NCBI GenBank assembly: GCA_027600665.1
Contig: JADGJL010000002.1
Coordinates: 62,001-126,000 of the forward strand
Direction: 5' to 3'
Origin: Irineochytrium annulatum
Lineage: Eukaryota; Chytridiomycota; Chytridiomycetes; Chytridiales; Chytridiaceae
Length of the DNA stretch: 64,000 nucleotides
This document shows, piece after piece, positions 37,635 through 46,642 of this stretch. The position numbers and the translations under genes were made by a program. Every line of letters begins with the position of its first letter. Position 1 is the stretch's first letter. A model generated the notes under the pieces. That model was not told where the DNA came from. It made no database searches and was given only the letters and a program-made list of their open reading frames with translations.

Positions 37635-39965
37635 ATGAATGATTTTACTATGTGGTATTCAACGCCTGCTGCACATTGGTCTCAAGGCCTGCCGCTGGGA
37701 AATGGAAGAATAGGGGCAGTTGTTATGGCTTCATCGCATCGAGAGGTATGGAGTATGAGCGAGGTTACCTTCTGGTCGGGTCGGATTGAACAAGAGCAGC
37801 CTTCCGAAGGAGGCAAGGCCGCACTGGAAGAGATGCGCAGCTATTTCTTCTCCGGTGATTATGATGAAGGAGATCGTCTTGCCAAACAACATTTGCAGCC
37901 AAAGAAGCGTAATTTCGGCACCAATCTTGGACTATGTGAAGTTGTTATTGATTTCGAGAAGAAGAATTCGGATTCTGATGAAGAGGGGATTTTCCAACGT
38001 GAGCTGGATCTGACTCAAGCGCTGGCCGGGGCGTTCTGGAAGAATGACGACAGCATGATTCTTCGTGAAGTTTTCGCTTCCAATGTCGATGATCTAGTGG
38101 CCTCCAGAGTCTGGAGCGAAGCTCCGGGTGGGGTAACCTTTACACTTGGCTTGCAGGCAGACACGGAATCATTCAAGGTTGTAGCCTTGGATGACAATAC
38201 GCTTGAATTCCAAGGACAGGCAACGGAAAATGTACATAGTGATGGGACTTGTGGCGTATGGGCCAAGGGTTTGGTCAAGTTGGTTGTATCCGGAGGGGCC
38301 ATCGCTAATAGAGATAATCGATTGACCGTGACCGGAGCGGATGAGGCATGGATTTATTTTAGTGTGAGCACAGATTATCGCCGTACAGATCAGGATTGGG
38401 AAACAGAGAGCGAGTCTACGCTGTTGAAGGCTTTAGACAAGGGGTATGCCTTGCTGAGGGAGGATCATATCCGCGATTACGGCGAGCAATATTACAAAGT
38501 TGATATTCAATTGGGGGGCAAGGGGAAAGCCGATCTGGCTACAGATCAACGCATTCGTTTGTTGGAACAGGGGGATGGAGATGAAGATCCGCAGCTGTTC
38601 GCATTGTTTTTTCAATATGGACGGTATCTGACCATTGCGGGTTCTCGCAAGAACTCTCCGCTGCCGCTCCATCTCCAGGGAATCTGGAATGATGGTGAAG
38701 CGTGCCGGATGGGCTGGAGCTGTGACTATCACCTCGACGTGAATACCCAGATGAATTATTACCCCACAGAGATTGTGAATCTGGGAGAGAGCCATCTTCC
38801 GCTGTTGCGCTACATTGAAGATCTGGCACTGGCGGGCAGAGAAACGGCAAGTAACGTATATGGATGCGACGGATGGGTCGCTCATGTGTTCTCCAATGTA
38901 TGGGGTTTTACGTTACCTGGATGGGAGACCTCGTGGGGATTGAATGTTACAGGCGGATTATGGCTGGCTACACACCTGATTGAGCATTATGAGTACAGTC
39001 AGGATCGTGTTTTCCTTGAGAATGTGGCCTATCCCGTACTTAAAGAATCGGCGGCTTTCTATCTGGACTATATGTGTGAGCATCCTCGGAACGGTTGGCT
39101 GGTAACGGGCCCTTCGAATTCGCCGGAAAATCATTTCTATCCTGATAATTCAAGAGAGGGGGCACAGCAGCTGTCCATGGGAACAACAATGGACCAGATG
39201 CTGGTGCGCAGGCTCTTTGAGTTTTGTCATCATTCAGTTAAACTTCTGAACAAAGACGAGGAAATTGGACACAAGCTGAATGAAGCAATTAGCAAGCTTC
39301 CACCTCTACAGATCGGCAAGAAAGGCCAGTTACAAGAGTGGCTGGAGGATTATGAGGAGGTGCAGCCGGAGCATCGACATTTGTCCCATATGTATGCTCT
39401 GTATCCGGACAGTCAGATTACACCTGAGCATACACCTGAACTCAGTGCGGCAGCACGAGTAACGCTGGAGAACCGCATGGTCCAGGAAGAGCTGGAGGAT
39501 GTTGAATTTACAGCTGCTTTGTTTGGACTGGGTTTTGCGAGATTGCACGATGGGGAGATGGCATATAAACACCTCTCACATTTGATCGGCGGCTTGTGCT
39601 TTGATAATCTGTTCACCTATTCCAAATCCGGAATTGCAGGAGCAGAGAGTAATATTTTCGTCATTGATGGAAATTTCGGCGGTACAGCTGTCTTAGCGGA
39701 GATGCTGCTGCAAAGTTATGCAGGCGAGATTCACCTTCTCCCAGCACTGCCACAGGCATGGAGCACAGGATCTATCTCCGGTCTGCGGGCAAAAGGGAAT
39801 GCTGAAGTTGACATCGTCTGGGAGAATGGAAAGCTGACCTCTGCGAACATTCACACTTTCTCGTCAGGAACATTCACCATTTGTTGGGGGAAACAAAGAA
39901 CGATCCTCCATGCGGAAGCAGCCGAAAGTTACTATTTCAATAGCCAGCTGGAGTTGGTAAAATAA
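37635..39965 (+). CDS. GH95-family protein with altered catalytic Asn
   Basis: 776 residues with GGAGG as ribosome site; no signal peptide. GH95 order is clear: STPAAHWSQGLPLGNGRIGA, LHLQGIWNDGE, SNSPENHF (Glu498) and VIDGNFGGTAV (Asp678). At the general-base position the family Asn-x-Asn is Asp-Val-Asn here (HLDVNTQMNYYPTE, Asp368 and Asn370), while the first GH95 of the window keeps Asn-Ile-Asn. The protein may have a different specificity or a modified mechanism. It lies between terminators on both sides of the neighbouring clan GH-D gene and the regulator gene, so it may have its own promoter. Cytoplasmic. Confidence 0.88.
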   Translation: MNDFTMWYSTPAAHWSQGLPLGNGRIGAVVMASSHREVWSMSEVTFWSGRIEQEQPSEGGKAALEEMRSYFFSGDYDEGDRLAKQHLQPKKRNFGTNLGLCEVVIDFEKKNSDSDEEGIFQRELDLTQALAGAFWKNDDSMILREVFASNVDDLVASRVWSEAPGGVTFTLGLQADTESFKVVALDDNTLEFQGQATENVHSDGTCGVWAKGLVKLVVSGGAIANRDNRLTVTGADEAWIYFSVSTDYRRTDQDWETESESTLLKALDKGYALLREDHIRDYGEQYYKVDIQLGGKGKADLATDQRIRLLEQGDGDEDPQLFALFFQYGRYLTIAGSRKNSPLPLHLQGIWNDGEACRMGWSCDYHLDVNTQMNYYPTEIVNLGESHLPLLRYIEDLALAGRETASNVYGCDGWVAHVFSNVWGFTLPGWETSWGLNVTGGLWLATHLIEHYEYSQDRVFLENVAYPVLKESAAFYLDYMCEHPRNGWLVTGPSNSPENHFYPDNSREGAQQLSMGTTMDQMLVRRLFEFCHHSVKLLNKDEEIGHKLNEAISKLPPLQIGKKGQLQEWLEDYEEVQPEHRHLSHMYALYPDSQITPEHTPELSAAARVTLENRMVQEELEDVEFTAALFGLGFARLHDGEMAYKHLSHLIGGLCFDNLFTYSKSGIAGAESNIFVIDGNFGGTAVLAEMLLQSYAGEIHLLPALPQAWSTGSISGLRAKGNAEVDIVWENGKLTSANIHTFSSGTFTICWGKQRTILHAEAAESYYFNSQLELVK

Positions 39966-40065
39966 CGATCTATACTTGAAAATAACTTTCATTGATCTGG
40001 ACCATGGTCCCACGGGGGGAAAAACATATAATAGAGACAGAAAGAGACAAAGGGAGGGGACATGG

Positions 40066-41598
40066 ATGTACAGTATTTTTTTGGTGGACGATGAAGAGTT
40101 GGGACTTGAGATGATGAGGGATTATATCCGTTGGGAAGAGATGGGTATCTATATCATGGGAACAGCGAGTAACGGCAGGGAGGCCTTGGAGAAGATTGAG
40201 GCTACCCAACCGGATATCGTTCTTACCGATGTTCAGATGCCGATAATGAACGGTATTGATCTGGCTAGAAAGATATATGAGAGCTACGACTCGATCCAGG
40301 TGATGTTTCTGACCGGACACGACGAATTTCAATATGTAAAATCGGCTATCAACGTAGGGGCCGTGGGGTATATGTTAAAACCTTTGGATATGAACGAAAT
40401 TGAAAGCGTTATCAGTAAAGTTAAACAGCGTTGTGAAGAGGTTGCAATGAAGAAGCGTTCCATGGAGGCGGCCAAAGCCAATATCCTGAAGGAGTTATCT
40501 TACGAAAAAAATGAGGCTCGTGCTAATGATCTTGCTTGTAGTTACAGCCGTCTAACCCGACAACCGGAGACCTCCCGATATGCAATGGCCTTGTTCAGTA
40601 TCGATCCCAAGGAGGCTGAAGAGGAACAGCAAAGTCTGGAGGAATGTACAGGTCGGCTGGTGGCTTTTCTCGACCATTTCTTCAAGGCGAAGAACATGAA
40701 AGCGATCTTTGTTGATTACAAGGAAGGAGAGACCGGTGTATTTATGGAAGCGGCACAGCAGCCGGGGCACTATGCGTGGGAAGACTTGGCTGAGGCTATT
40801 CGTAGTGCACTGGATTTCACGGTGACGGCAGCTGTAGGCGGACAAGAGACCGAGTTAGCCCATATTCACTGTCTGTACGAACAGACGCGTATCGTTTTGA
40901 ACGAGCGTTTCTATGAAGGTACAGGCACGATTATTCATGCGGAGTCACTTTCGAACCAGTTTTATACGGAGCATATGCCCCCTTTTGAACAAAAGGATTG
41001 GTTTGAGGCTATTAACCGACTGGATTTTGAATGGGCGGCACAGAATCTGCACGGATATATTGAGGGATTGGCAACACTGCGAGTTAAGAAAAAAATCATC
41101 TGCGACTGGTCGATAGATCTCGTGAATGAGCTGCTGGAGCAGCTTCATAAACCTGTTCCGAAGCGGGCCGAGCTATATCATTCCATCTATAATGCACTGA
41201 CTCTGCATGAGATCGAAGATCTGATTCTCGGTACTGCGGAAGATGCTGTGAGCATGCTGGGTGAGCGGTTTATGGACAAAAATGCAAAATTGATTCATAA
41301 GGTCCGTACCCTCATCGATCAGAATTACAATCAGCCGATTACGATCAACAGCCTGTCTGATCAGGTCTATCTGTCACCGAACTATTTGAGATCCATTTTT
41401 AAGGACAAAACAGGAATGACTATTCATGATTACCTGACACGCATCAGACTGGATAAAGCCAAGGAACTGCTGGCAGATGGCTCGCTCAAGATTCACGATA
41501 TCGCGCAGAACGTGGGTTATGAAAGTACATCCTATTTTATTTCTCTATTCCTGAAGACACAGGGCGTAACACCCAACGAATACAGGAAAAGTATATAA
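40066..41598 (+). CDS. YesN-type response regulator (receiver + AraC)
   Basis: 510 residues from the ATG at 40066, preceded by GGGAGGGG; the open frame back to 39976 lacks a ribosome site and would put 30 odd residues before the receiver domain. The receiver has Asp8-Asp9 and phosphoacceptor Asp55 in DIVLTDVQMPIMNG. The C-terminal AraC domain has ITINSLSDQVYLSPNYLRSI and VGYESTSYFISLFLK, ending TQGVTPNEYR. No kinase gene adjoins it; the nearest candidate partner is the YesM-type kinase at 48820-50577 on the other strand. Probably controls the flanking hydrolases and importer 2 (inference). Confidence 0.92.
   Translation: MYSIFLVDDEELGLEMMRDYIRWEEMGIYIMGTASNGREALEKIEATQPDIVLTDVQMPIMNGIDLARKIYESYDSIQVMFLTGHDEFQYVKSAINVGAVGYMLKPLDMNEIESVISKVKQRCEEVAMKKRSMEAAKANILKELSYEKNEARANDLACSYSRLTRQPETSRYAMALFSIDPKEAEEEQQSLEECTGRLVAFLDHFFKAKNMKAIFVDYKEGETGVFMEAAQQPGHYAWEDLAEAIRSALDFTVTAAVGGQETELAHIHCLYEQTRIVLNERFYEGTGTIIHAESLSNQFYTEHMPPFEQKDWFEAINRLDFEWAAQNLHGYIEGLATLRVKKKIICDWSIDLVNELLEQLHKPVPKRAELYHSIYNALTLHEIEDLILGTAEDAVSMLGERFMDKNAKLIHKVRTLIDQNYNQPITINSLSDQVYLSPNYLRSIFKDKTGMTIHDYLTRIRLDKAKELLADGSLKIHDIAQNVGYESTSYFISLFLKTQGVTPNEYRKSI
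40401..40414 (+). promoter_or_regulatory. cre-consensus match inside regulator gene
   Basis: TGAAAGCGTTATCA matches all fixed positions of the cre consensus, about 335 bp into the regulator coding sequence. Intragenic cre sites can block elongation, but a chance match in coding sequence is possible. Confidence 0.3.
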
Positions 41599-41736
41599 CC
41601 ATACTGGTCCCCTGATAACGATAATGATCCTCCAGATTTCTCTGAACATGATGTGGATAGGCTCCCTCTGACTAACCCGTAATATGGCAAATGAAAGAGG
41701 CTTTCCTGTATGAATAGTAACATTGTGGTATGGAAC

Positions 41737-41794
41737 ATCCCCCTCCTCCTTTTTACAATAAGGCATATAGGAAAGGAAGGAGGAGAGAGGGGAT
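41737..41794. repeat. Large imperfect polypyrimidine/polypurine inverted repeat
   Basis: Left arm ATCCCCCTCCTCCTT, right arm AAGGAGGAGAGAGGGGAT, separated by about 20 AT-rich bases. It lies between the regulator gene and the surface glycosidase gene, just before the cre site. It could be a terminator of the regulator gene, an mRNA leader structure or a regulator-binding site. Confidence 0.5.
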
Positions 41795-41808
41795 TTAACA
41801 GCTCTTTA

Positions 41809-41822
41809 TGAAAGCGATTACA
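41809..41822 (+). promoter_or_regulatory. Perfect cre site before surface glycosidase gene
   Basis: TGAAAGCGATTACA fits every fixed position of TGWAANCGNTNWCA and lies 73 bp before the start codon. Confidence 0.75.
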
Positions 41823-41895
41823 GGTAATGACTGTGAACCACTACAGGATAGGCATATGGAGATCTAACTCAATCAAAAGAAAATGGAGGCATGTT

Positions 41896-44800
41896 ATGTT
41901 GGGACGAATTCTGAAAAAAGGATTTGTGTTCTTTATCATTATTTGTTTGGTCATTGGCGGGGGCCAGTTCGCCCGAACAGCTCACGCCGATGAGATGAAT
42001 ACCTATGAAGCTGAGGCCGAGGGGAATATTTTGCTTGGTAACGCGACAATCTCTGATAGCCCGACGGCTTCAGGCGGCAAGAAGGTCGGAGGCATGTACC
42101 AGGGCAGTTCCTTGCAATTTAATAATATTACTGTAAGTGAGACAGGCAATTATAAGATTTCCGTTTATTACATTTCAGGTGATTCGCGGCCATTCAACAT
42201 TAGTGCGAATGGCGGGGAGAAGCAATATGAAGAACCGCCCAAGACAGTTGACTGGGATACGGTGGGAATGTTTGATGTGATCCTTCCGTTGAACGCGGGT
42301 ACCAACAACATCCTGATCGATGACAACAACTGGTATTCTCCCGACATCGACAAGATCGTGATCCGAGGTTTGGACAGTGGTCATCCTGGAGAAGGTGGCG
42401 GAGATGATTGGAAGAAAAATCTGCATGGTGCAGTCATTGAGGCAGAAGCAGCCGACAATATTTTGAAAGGCAATGCCAAGGTGGTGGACAGCAGTATCAG
42501 TTCAGGCGGAAAAAAAGTAACGGATCTGAACAAAAACAGTTCACTGCAATTTACGAATGTTACTGTACCGGCAGAGGGTACATATTTGATCCGAATATCT
42601 TATATATCTGGTGACCAGCGACCTGTCTATATGCAGGTGAACAATGGCACGGATGAGATAATTGATCTGCCCAAAACGGCAAGCTGGAATACGGTAGGTA
42701 CGTATGATGCGGAAGCTTCCCTCCATAAGGGAGTTAATACCATTACGTTCTCGGATCATGATTGGTACTCCCCCGATTTGGACCGAATTGAAGTCATCCC
42801 GTATACGCTTAGCTATGAAGCCGAAGATTCGGGCAATACGCTGACTGGTGAAGCGCGTGTAACAGAGAGTTCGAATGCTTCCGGCGGCAAAAAGGTTGGC
42901 TATCTGAATGGCGGGAGCTCCTTGACGTTCAATAAAATTATAGCCCCCATGACAGGTGATTACCGCGTTAAGGTAGATTATTTTTCCGGTGATCCACGGA
43001 GTTTCTATGTCCATGTGAATGGTGGGGAAGAGCAGTTCCATGACCTGCCCAAAACCCCGAATTGGGATACGGTAGGTACGTATGATCTTACACTCGAATT
43101 AACTGAAGGCGAGAATACGATAACTTTTTCAGACAATAATGGCTATTCTCCTGATTTGGACCGGATTATCGTTGAGCCTGCGATACAGACAGAACCCGAA
43201 ACTCCAGGTGAAGGAGATGACGACCTGGGAACACCGGGTAACTCGCAACGATACGGGGATATCACGGTGACTGATTATACCCATGGGCTCTTGATATCGA
43301 ACGGAAAATATGAAGTGTCTTATAATACCCAAACCGGATTTGCCGGGTACAGCTGGGCAGACGGACAGAAGATGCGGGGTATCTTCAGCAGCATTAAAAT
43401 TGGGGAGAATCTTGTTGAAACCAAAGGGTATGAGAGTCATGCAAGCGGTGGAGCACCGGTGGAGATTCAGGATGGATTCGGCAAAGGCATTGAGTTGAAC
43501 TTTGTTCATACGTCAAATGGCAAACCAACCCTGAAGCAGGTCTACCGGTTTTATGAAGATCAATCGTATTTCCTCAACCGTCTGGATGCCCTCAGTGATA
43601 CGGAGATCCAGAGTAATTATATGTCACCAATTACCGTGAAAAATACGGGCGGTGTAGATATCGGCGTCAGCTCAGATAATCGAGTACTGACCGTGCCTTT
43701 TGACAATGATGCCTGGATTCGTTACAAATCTCAAACGATGAACCGGGCGGATACCAGCTATGAAATGACGACGGTATTTAATAACTCGTCTCGTAACGGT
43801 CTGGTGATCGGCTCAGTAACCCATGACACATGGAAGACTGGTATTGATTGGAAAGGTTCTGCTAATCGTTTGAATGAATTTGCTGTGTACGGTGGCGCTG
43901 CGAGTGACGTTACTCGTGACACTCAGCCACATGGCAGCCTGACCGGTAATGAACTGTCTTCACCACTGATTATGGTAGGCGGTTTCAGTGATTATCGTAC
44001 AGGACTTGAAGAATACGGTAAAGCCAATGCGATCATCACACCTCCCCTGGCCTTGAATCCGGAATTGCCGCAAGGTGTTCCAGTTGGATGGAATAGCTGG
44101 GGAGCTTATGATAGCGGGCTGTCTTATCAGAACGTAGTGGATGTGTCTAATTATTTCAAGAACAGCCTGAAGAAGTTCAATAATAACGGCAATGTATTCA
44201 TTAATATGGATTCCTACTGGGATAATCTGAGTGATGCAGAGCTTGCCCAAGCCGTATCCGTAATTAAGAACAATGGTCAGCATGCAGGCATCTATTGGGG
44301 ACCGTTTGTATATTGGGGCAACGATATGAGCCAAAAAGTGGATGGTACCAATGGGCAATATACGTATGGTGATATTGTACTCAAGGATGGTGCAGGGAAA
44401 CCTCTGCCTACACTGGATGGAGCATATGCACTGGATGTGACACATCCGGGGAGTCAAATGCGCATGAATTATTTTCTGGATAAGTTTAAAGCGCTTGGCT
44501 TCACATTCATCAAACTGGATTTCCTAACCCATGGCTCGCTGGAAGGCCAACACTATGATACTAATGTGACGACAGGGATCCAGGCATACAATGAAGGAAT
44601 GCATTACGTCGAAGAACGATTGGACGGGAAAATGTTTATTAGTGCATCCATTGCACCTATCTTTCCAAGTCAATACGCGCACAGCAGACGGATCTCCTGT
44701 GACACCTATGGCAAAATCAATGAGACGGAGTATATGCTCAATTCATTGACCTATGGCTTCTGGCAAAATGGGACGATTTATTCCTATACAGACCCCGATC

Positions 44801-46467
44801 ATCTGGCACTAAGCAGAGCATCAAGCCTGGAAGAAGCCCGTAGCCGCGTGAATTCCGGTGTAATTGCCGGTACGGTGATGCTGGATTCCGATGATGTGAA
44901 TGATCCGAAGGCACAGGAGTACATGACGGCATTGTACAATAACACGGATGTTCTTCAGGTGGCGCTGAAAGGGAAAGTATTCAAACCACTTGAAGGGAAT
45001 ACAAACGCCAACGCCGCAGATACGTTTGTTCTGAAGGAAGGCAATGATTATTACCTTGCTGTATTTAATTACAACGGCAACAGTTCAGTAAACAAAACGA
45101 TCGATCTGGGCCGCGCCGGACTGAATGATTCCAAAACCTATACTTTAAAAGACTTGTGGACAGGTGAATCTTCGTCAGCCACAGGTTCATGGTCCATCTC
45201 GCTGGGGCCGGCTGAATCGAAGTTGGTTAAATTGACCGAAAAAAAGATTATCCCTGAAAATCCAGGCAACCCAGGTAATCCAAGCAATCCTGGCAACAAT
45301 GGCAATAACAATACTACTACTAGTGGGAACTCCGGCAACAGCACAGCTCAGGAGAACGCTACAGTAACACTGGTCATCACAGCGGATATGCTGAAAGTGG
45401 ACAGCGGAGCAGGGAAAGCCGTCGTAGACATCAAAGCAGATACTCAGGAAGTAAAACTTTCAACGGCTGTCTTACGCCAGCTCGGCAACCATACACTGGA
45501 AGTGAAATCAGGCAAGCTAACCCTGCAAATTCCTTCGAGTTTGTTCCAGCAGCTGTTAAATAAGTTACCGGCAGGGCAACAGGAAGAAAGTACAATTACC
45601 CTGAAAATGGTTCCACTAGGCAGCAAGGCCAGGGAGGTCATTGCCTCTGTGGAAACATCTTCCGGGGCAACGCTTTCCCTTAAGGGAGAAATCTATGAAT
45701 TCAGCCTTTCGGCAACAACCAAATCAGGTACAACCGAAACACTCTCTGTGTTTGATCACCCCATTACGCTCAGCCTAGCAGCAGCCGAGGGCTTCGACCC
45801 TTCACAGGGAGGAATGTATTATATTAACGAAAATGGCGAACTGGAATTTATCAAATCGGATTATGCGAATGGTGTATTAACGACTAAAGTGAGCCACTTC
45901 AGCAAGTATGCCGTGCTGGAACTAGATCGGACTTTTACCGACGTTCCGGCCAATCATTGGGCCAGCTCTGTCATCAAGGAGTTAGCGGCTAAGCTGTTTG
46001 TTGATGGCACAAACGAGGATCAATTTGAGCCAGGACGTGCAGTCACCCGCGCTGAATTCACCACCATGCTCGTTCATTCTCTGGGACTGACCGTAGCAGG
46101 AGAAATACAATTTTCGGATGTTGCGACAGATGCCTGGTACGCGGAACCTATCTCGATTGCGACCCAAGCCGGTATTGTGAAGGGACGAAGCGCAGCCAGT
46201 TTCCAGCCGGATTCGCAGATTACCCGGGAGGAAATCACGGTGATGTTGATGAAGGCATATGAACTAAATGTTGGGAACGTGCCTGTTGGTTCTACAGATA
46301 TCTTGTTTACCGATATGGATCAGGTTTCTTCATGGGCAGCTGATTCGGTAAAGGATGCAGCCCGACTAGGACTGGTTCAAGGCCAAAGACAGGGACAGTT
46401 TGTGCCTAAAGGGATTGCATCCCGTGCAGAAGCGGCTCAGGTCATCTATAACTTAATTTTGAAGTAG
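41896..46467 (+). CDS. S-layer-anchored clan GH-D glycosidase with three CBM-like modules
   Basis: 1523 residues from the ATG at 41896 (site TGGAGG at 6 bp), giving a clean signal peptide cut after TAHA (residue 31). Three about 120-residue modules start at about 37, 180 and 305. Each begins EAE/EAED, has a SGGKKV phrase and ends with YSPDxDxI, as in CBM35/CBM6-type sugar-binding domains. The catalytic region (about 453-1110) is paralogous to the 684-residue cytoplasmic protein at 35427, with VPVGWNSWGAYD, candidate nucleophile Asp875 in FIKLDFLTHG and Asp936 in RRISCDTYG. Then come an Asn/Pro/Gly linker (about 1117-1150), a spacer domain, and three SLH repeats (about 1346-1523) that bind cell-wall polymer. 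It trims glycan at the cell surface. Monocistronic, with a perfect cre site upstream. Confidence 0.9.
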   Translation: MLGRILKKGFVFFIIICLVIGGGQFARTAHADEMNTYEAEAEGNILLGNATISDSPTASGGKKVGGMYQGSSLQFNNITVSETGNYKISVYYISGDSRPFNISANGGEKQYEEPPKTVDWDTVGMFDVILPLNAGTNNILIDDNNWYSPDIDKIVIRGLDSGHPGEGGGDDWKKNLHGAVIEAEAADNILKGNAKVVDSSISSGGKKVTDLNKNSSLQFTNVTVPAEGTYLIRISYISGDQRPVYMQVNNGTDEIIDLPKTASWNTVGTYDAEASLHKGVNTITFSDHDWYSPDLDRIEVIPYTLSYEAEDSGNTLTGEARVTESSNASGGKKVGYLNGGSSLTFNKIIAPMTGDYRVKVDYFSGDPRSFYVHVNGGEEQFHDLPKTPNWDTVGTYDLTLELTEGENTITFSDNNGYSPDLDRIIVEPAIQTEPETPGEGDDDLGTPGNSQRYGDITVTDYTHGLLISNGKYEVSYNTQTGFAGYSWADGQKMRGIFSSIKIGENLVETKGYESHASGGAPVEIQDGFGKGIELNFVHTSNGKPTLKQVYRFYEDQSYFLNRLDALSDTEIQSNYMSPITVKNTGGVDIGVSSDNRVLTVPFDNDAWIRYKSQTMNRADTSYEMTTVFNNSSRNGLVIGSVTHDTWKTGIDWKGSANRLNEFAVYGGAASDVTRDTQPHGSLTGNELSSPLIMVGGFSDYRTGLEEYGKANAIITPPLALNPELPQGVPVGWNSWGAYDSGLSYQNVVDVSNYFKNSLKKFNNNGNVFINMDSYWDNLSDAELAQAVSVIKNNGQHAGIYWGPFVYWGNDMSQKVDGTNGQYTYGDIVLKDGAGKPLPTLDGAYALDVTHPGSQMRMNYFLDKFKALGFTFIKLDFLTHGSLEGQHYDTNVTTGIQAYNEGMHYVEERLDGKMFISASIAPIFPSQYAHSRRISCDTYGKINETEYMLNSLTYGFWQNGTIYSYTDPDHLALSRASSLEEARSRVNSGVIAGTVMLDSDDVNDPKAQEYMTALYNNTDVLQVALKGKVFKPLEGNTNANAADTFVLKEGNDYYLAVFNYNGNSSVNKTIDLGRAGLNDSKTYTLKDLWTGESSSATGSWSISLGPAESKLVKLTEKKIIPENPGNPGNPSNPGNNGNNNTTTSGNSGNSTAQENATVTLVITADMLKVDSGAGKAVVDIKADTQEVKLSTAVLRQLGNHTLEVKSGKLTLQIPSSLFQQLLNKLPAGQQEESTITLKMVPLGSKAREVIASVETSSGATLSLKGEIYEFSLSATTKSGTTETLSVFDHPITLSLAAAEGFDPSQGGMYYINENGELEFIKSDYANGVLTTKVSHFSKYAVLELDRTFTDVPANHWASSVIKELAAKLFVDGTNEDQFEPGRAVTRAEFTTMLVHSLGLTVAGEIQFSDVATDAWYAEPISIATQAGIVKGRSAASFQPDSQITREEITVMLMKAYELNVGNVPVGSTDILFTDMDQVSSWAADSVKDAARLGLVQGQRQGQFVPKGIASRAEAAQVIYNLILK

Positions 46468-46472
46468 GCTTT

Positions 46473-46504
46473 AAGGCTGCGAATTCCATCGCAGCCTTAT
46501 TTTC
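46473..46504 (+). terminator. Terminator after surface glycosidase gene
   Basis: Perfect 10-bp stem AAGGCTGCGA/TCGCAGCCTT with a 6-nt loop, followed by ATTTT. Confidence 0.9.
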
Positions 46505-46642
46505 ATAACTTAGAATGACAGACGATTTCCCCTATGGATTGTAAGAATGCGATATGGCTAATGTAACTCCTGCTTCCTACAATAATAAATATGTTCACAA
46601 CACACAGCATGAGGGTAACAGGAACTCGAAAGGATGATAAAC

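Noticed and set aside
41999..43185. Repeated DNA in the surface glycosidase gene, considered as a CRISPR-like or tandem repeat array
   Set aside because: The similarity is at protein level (three sugar-binding-like modules of about 120 residues) and not a short exact DNA repeat.
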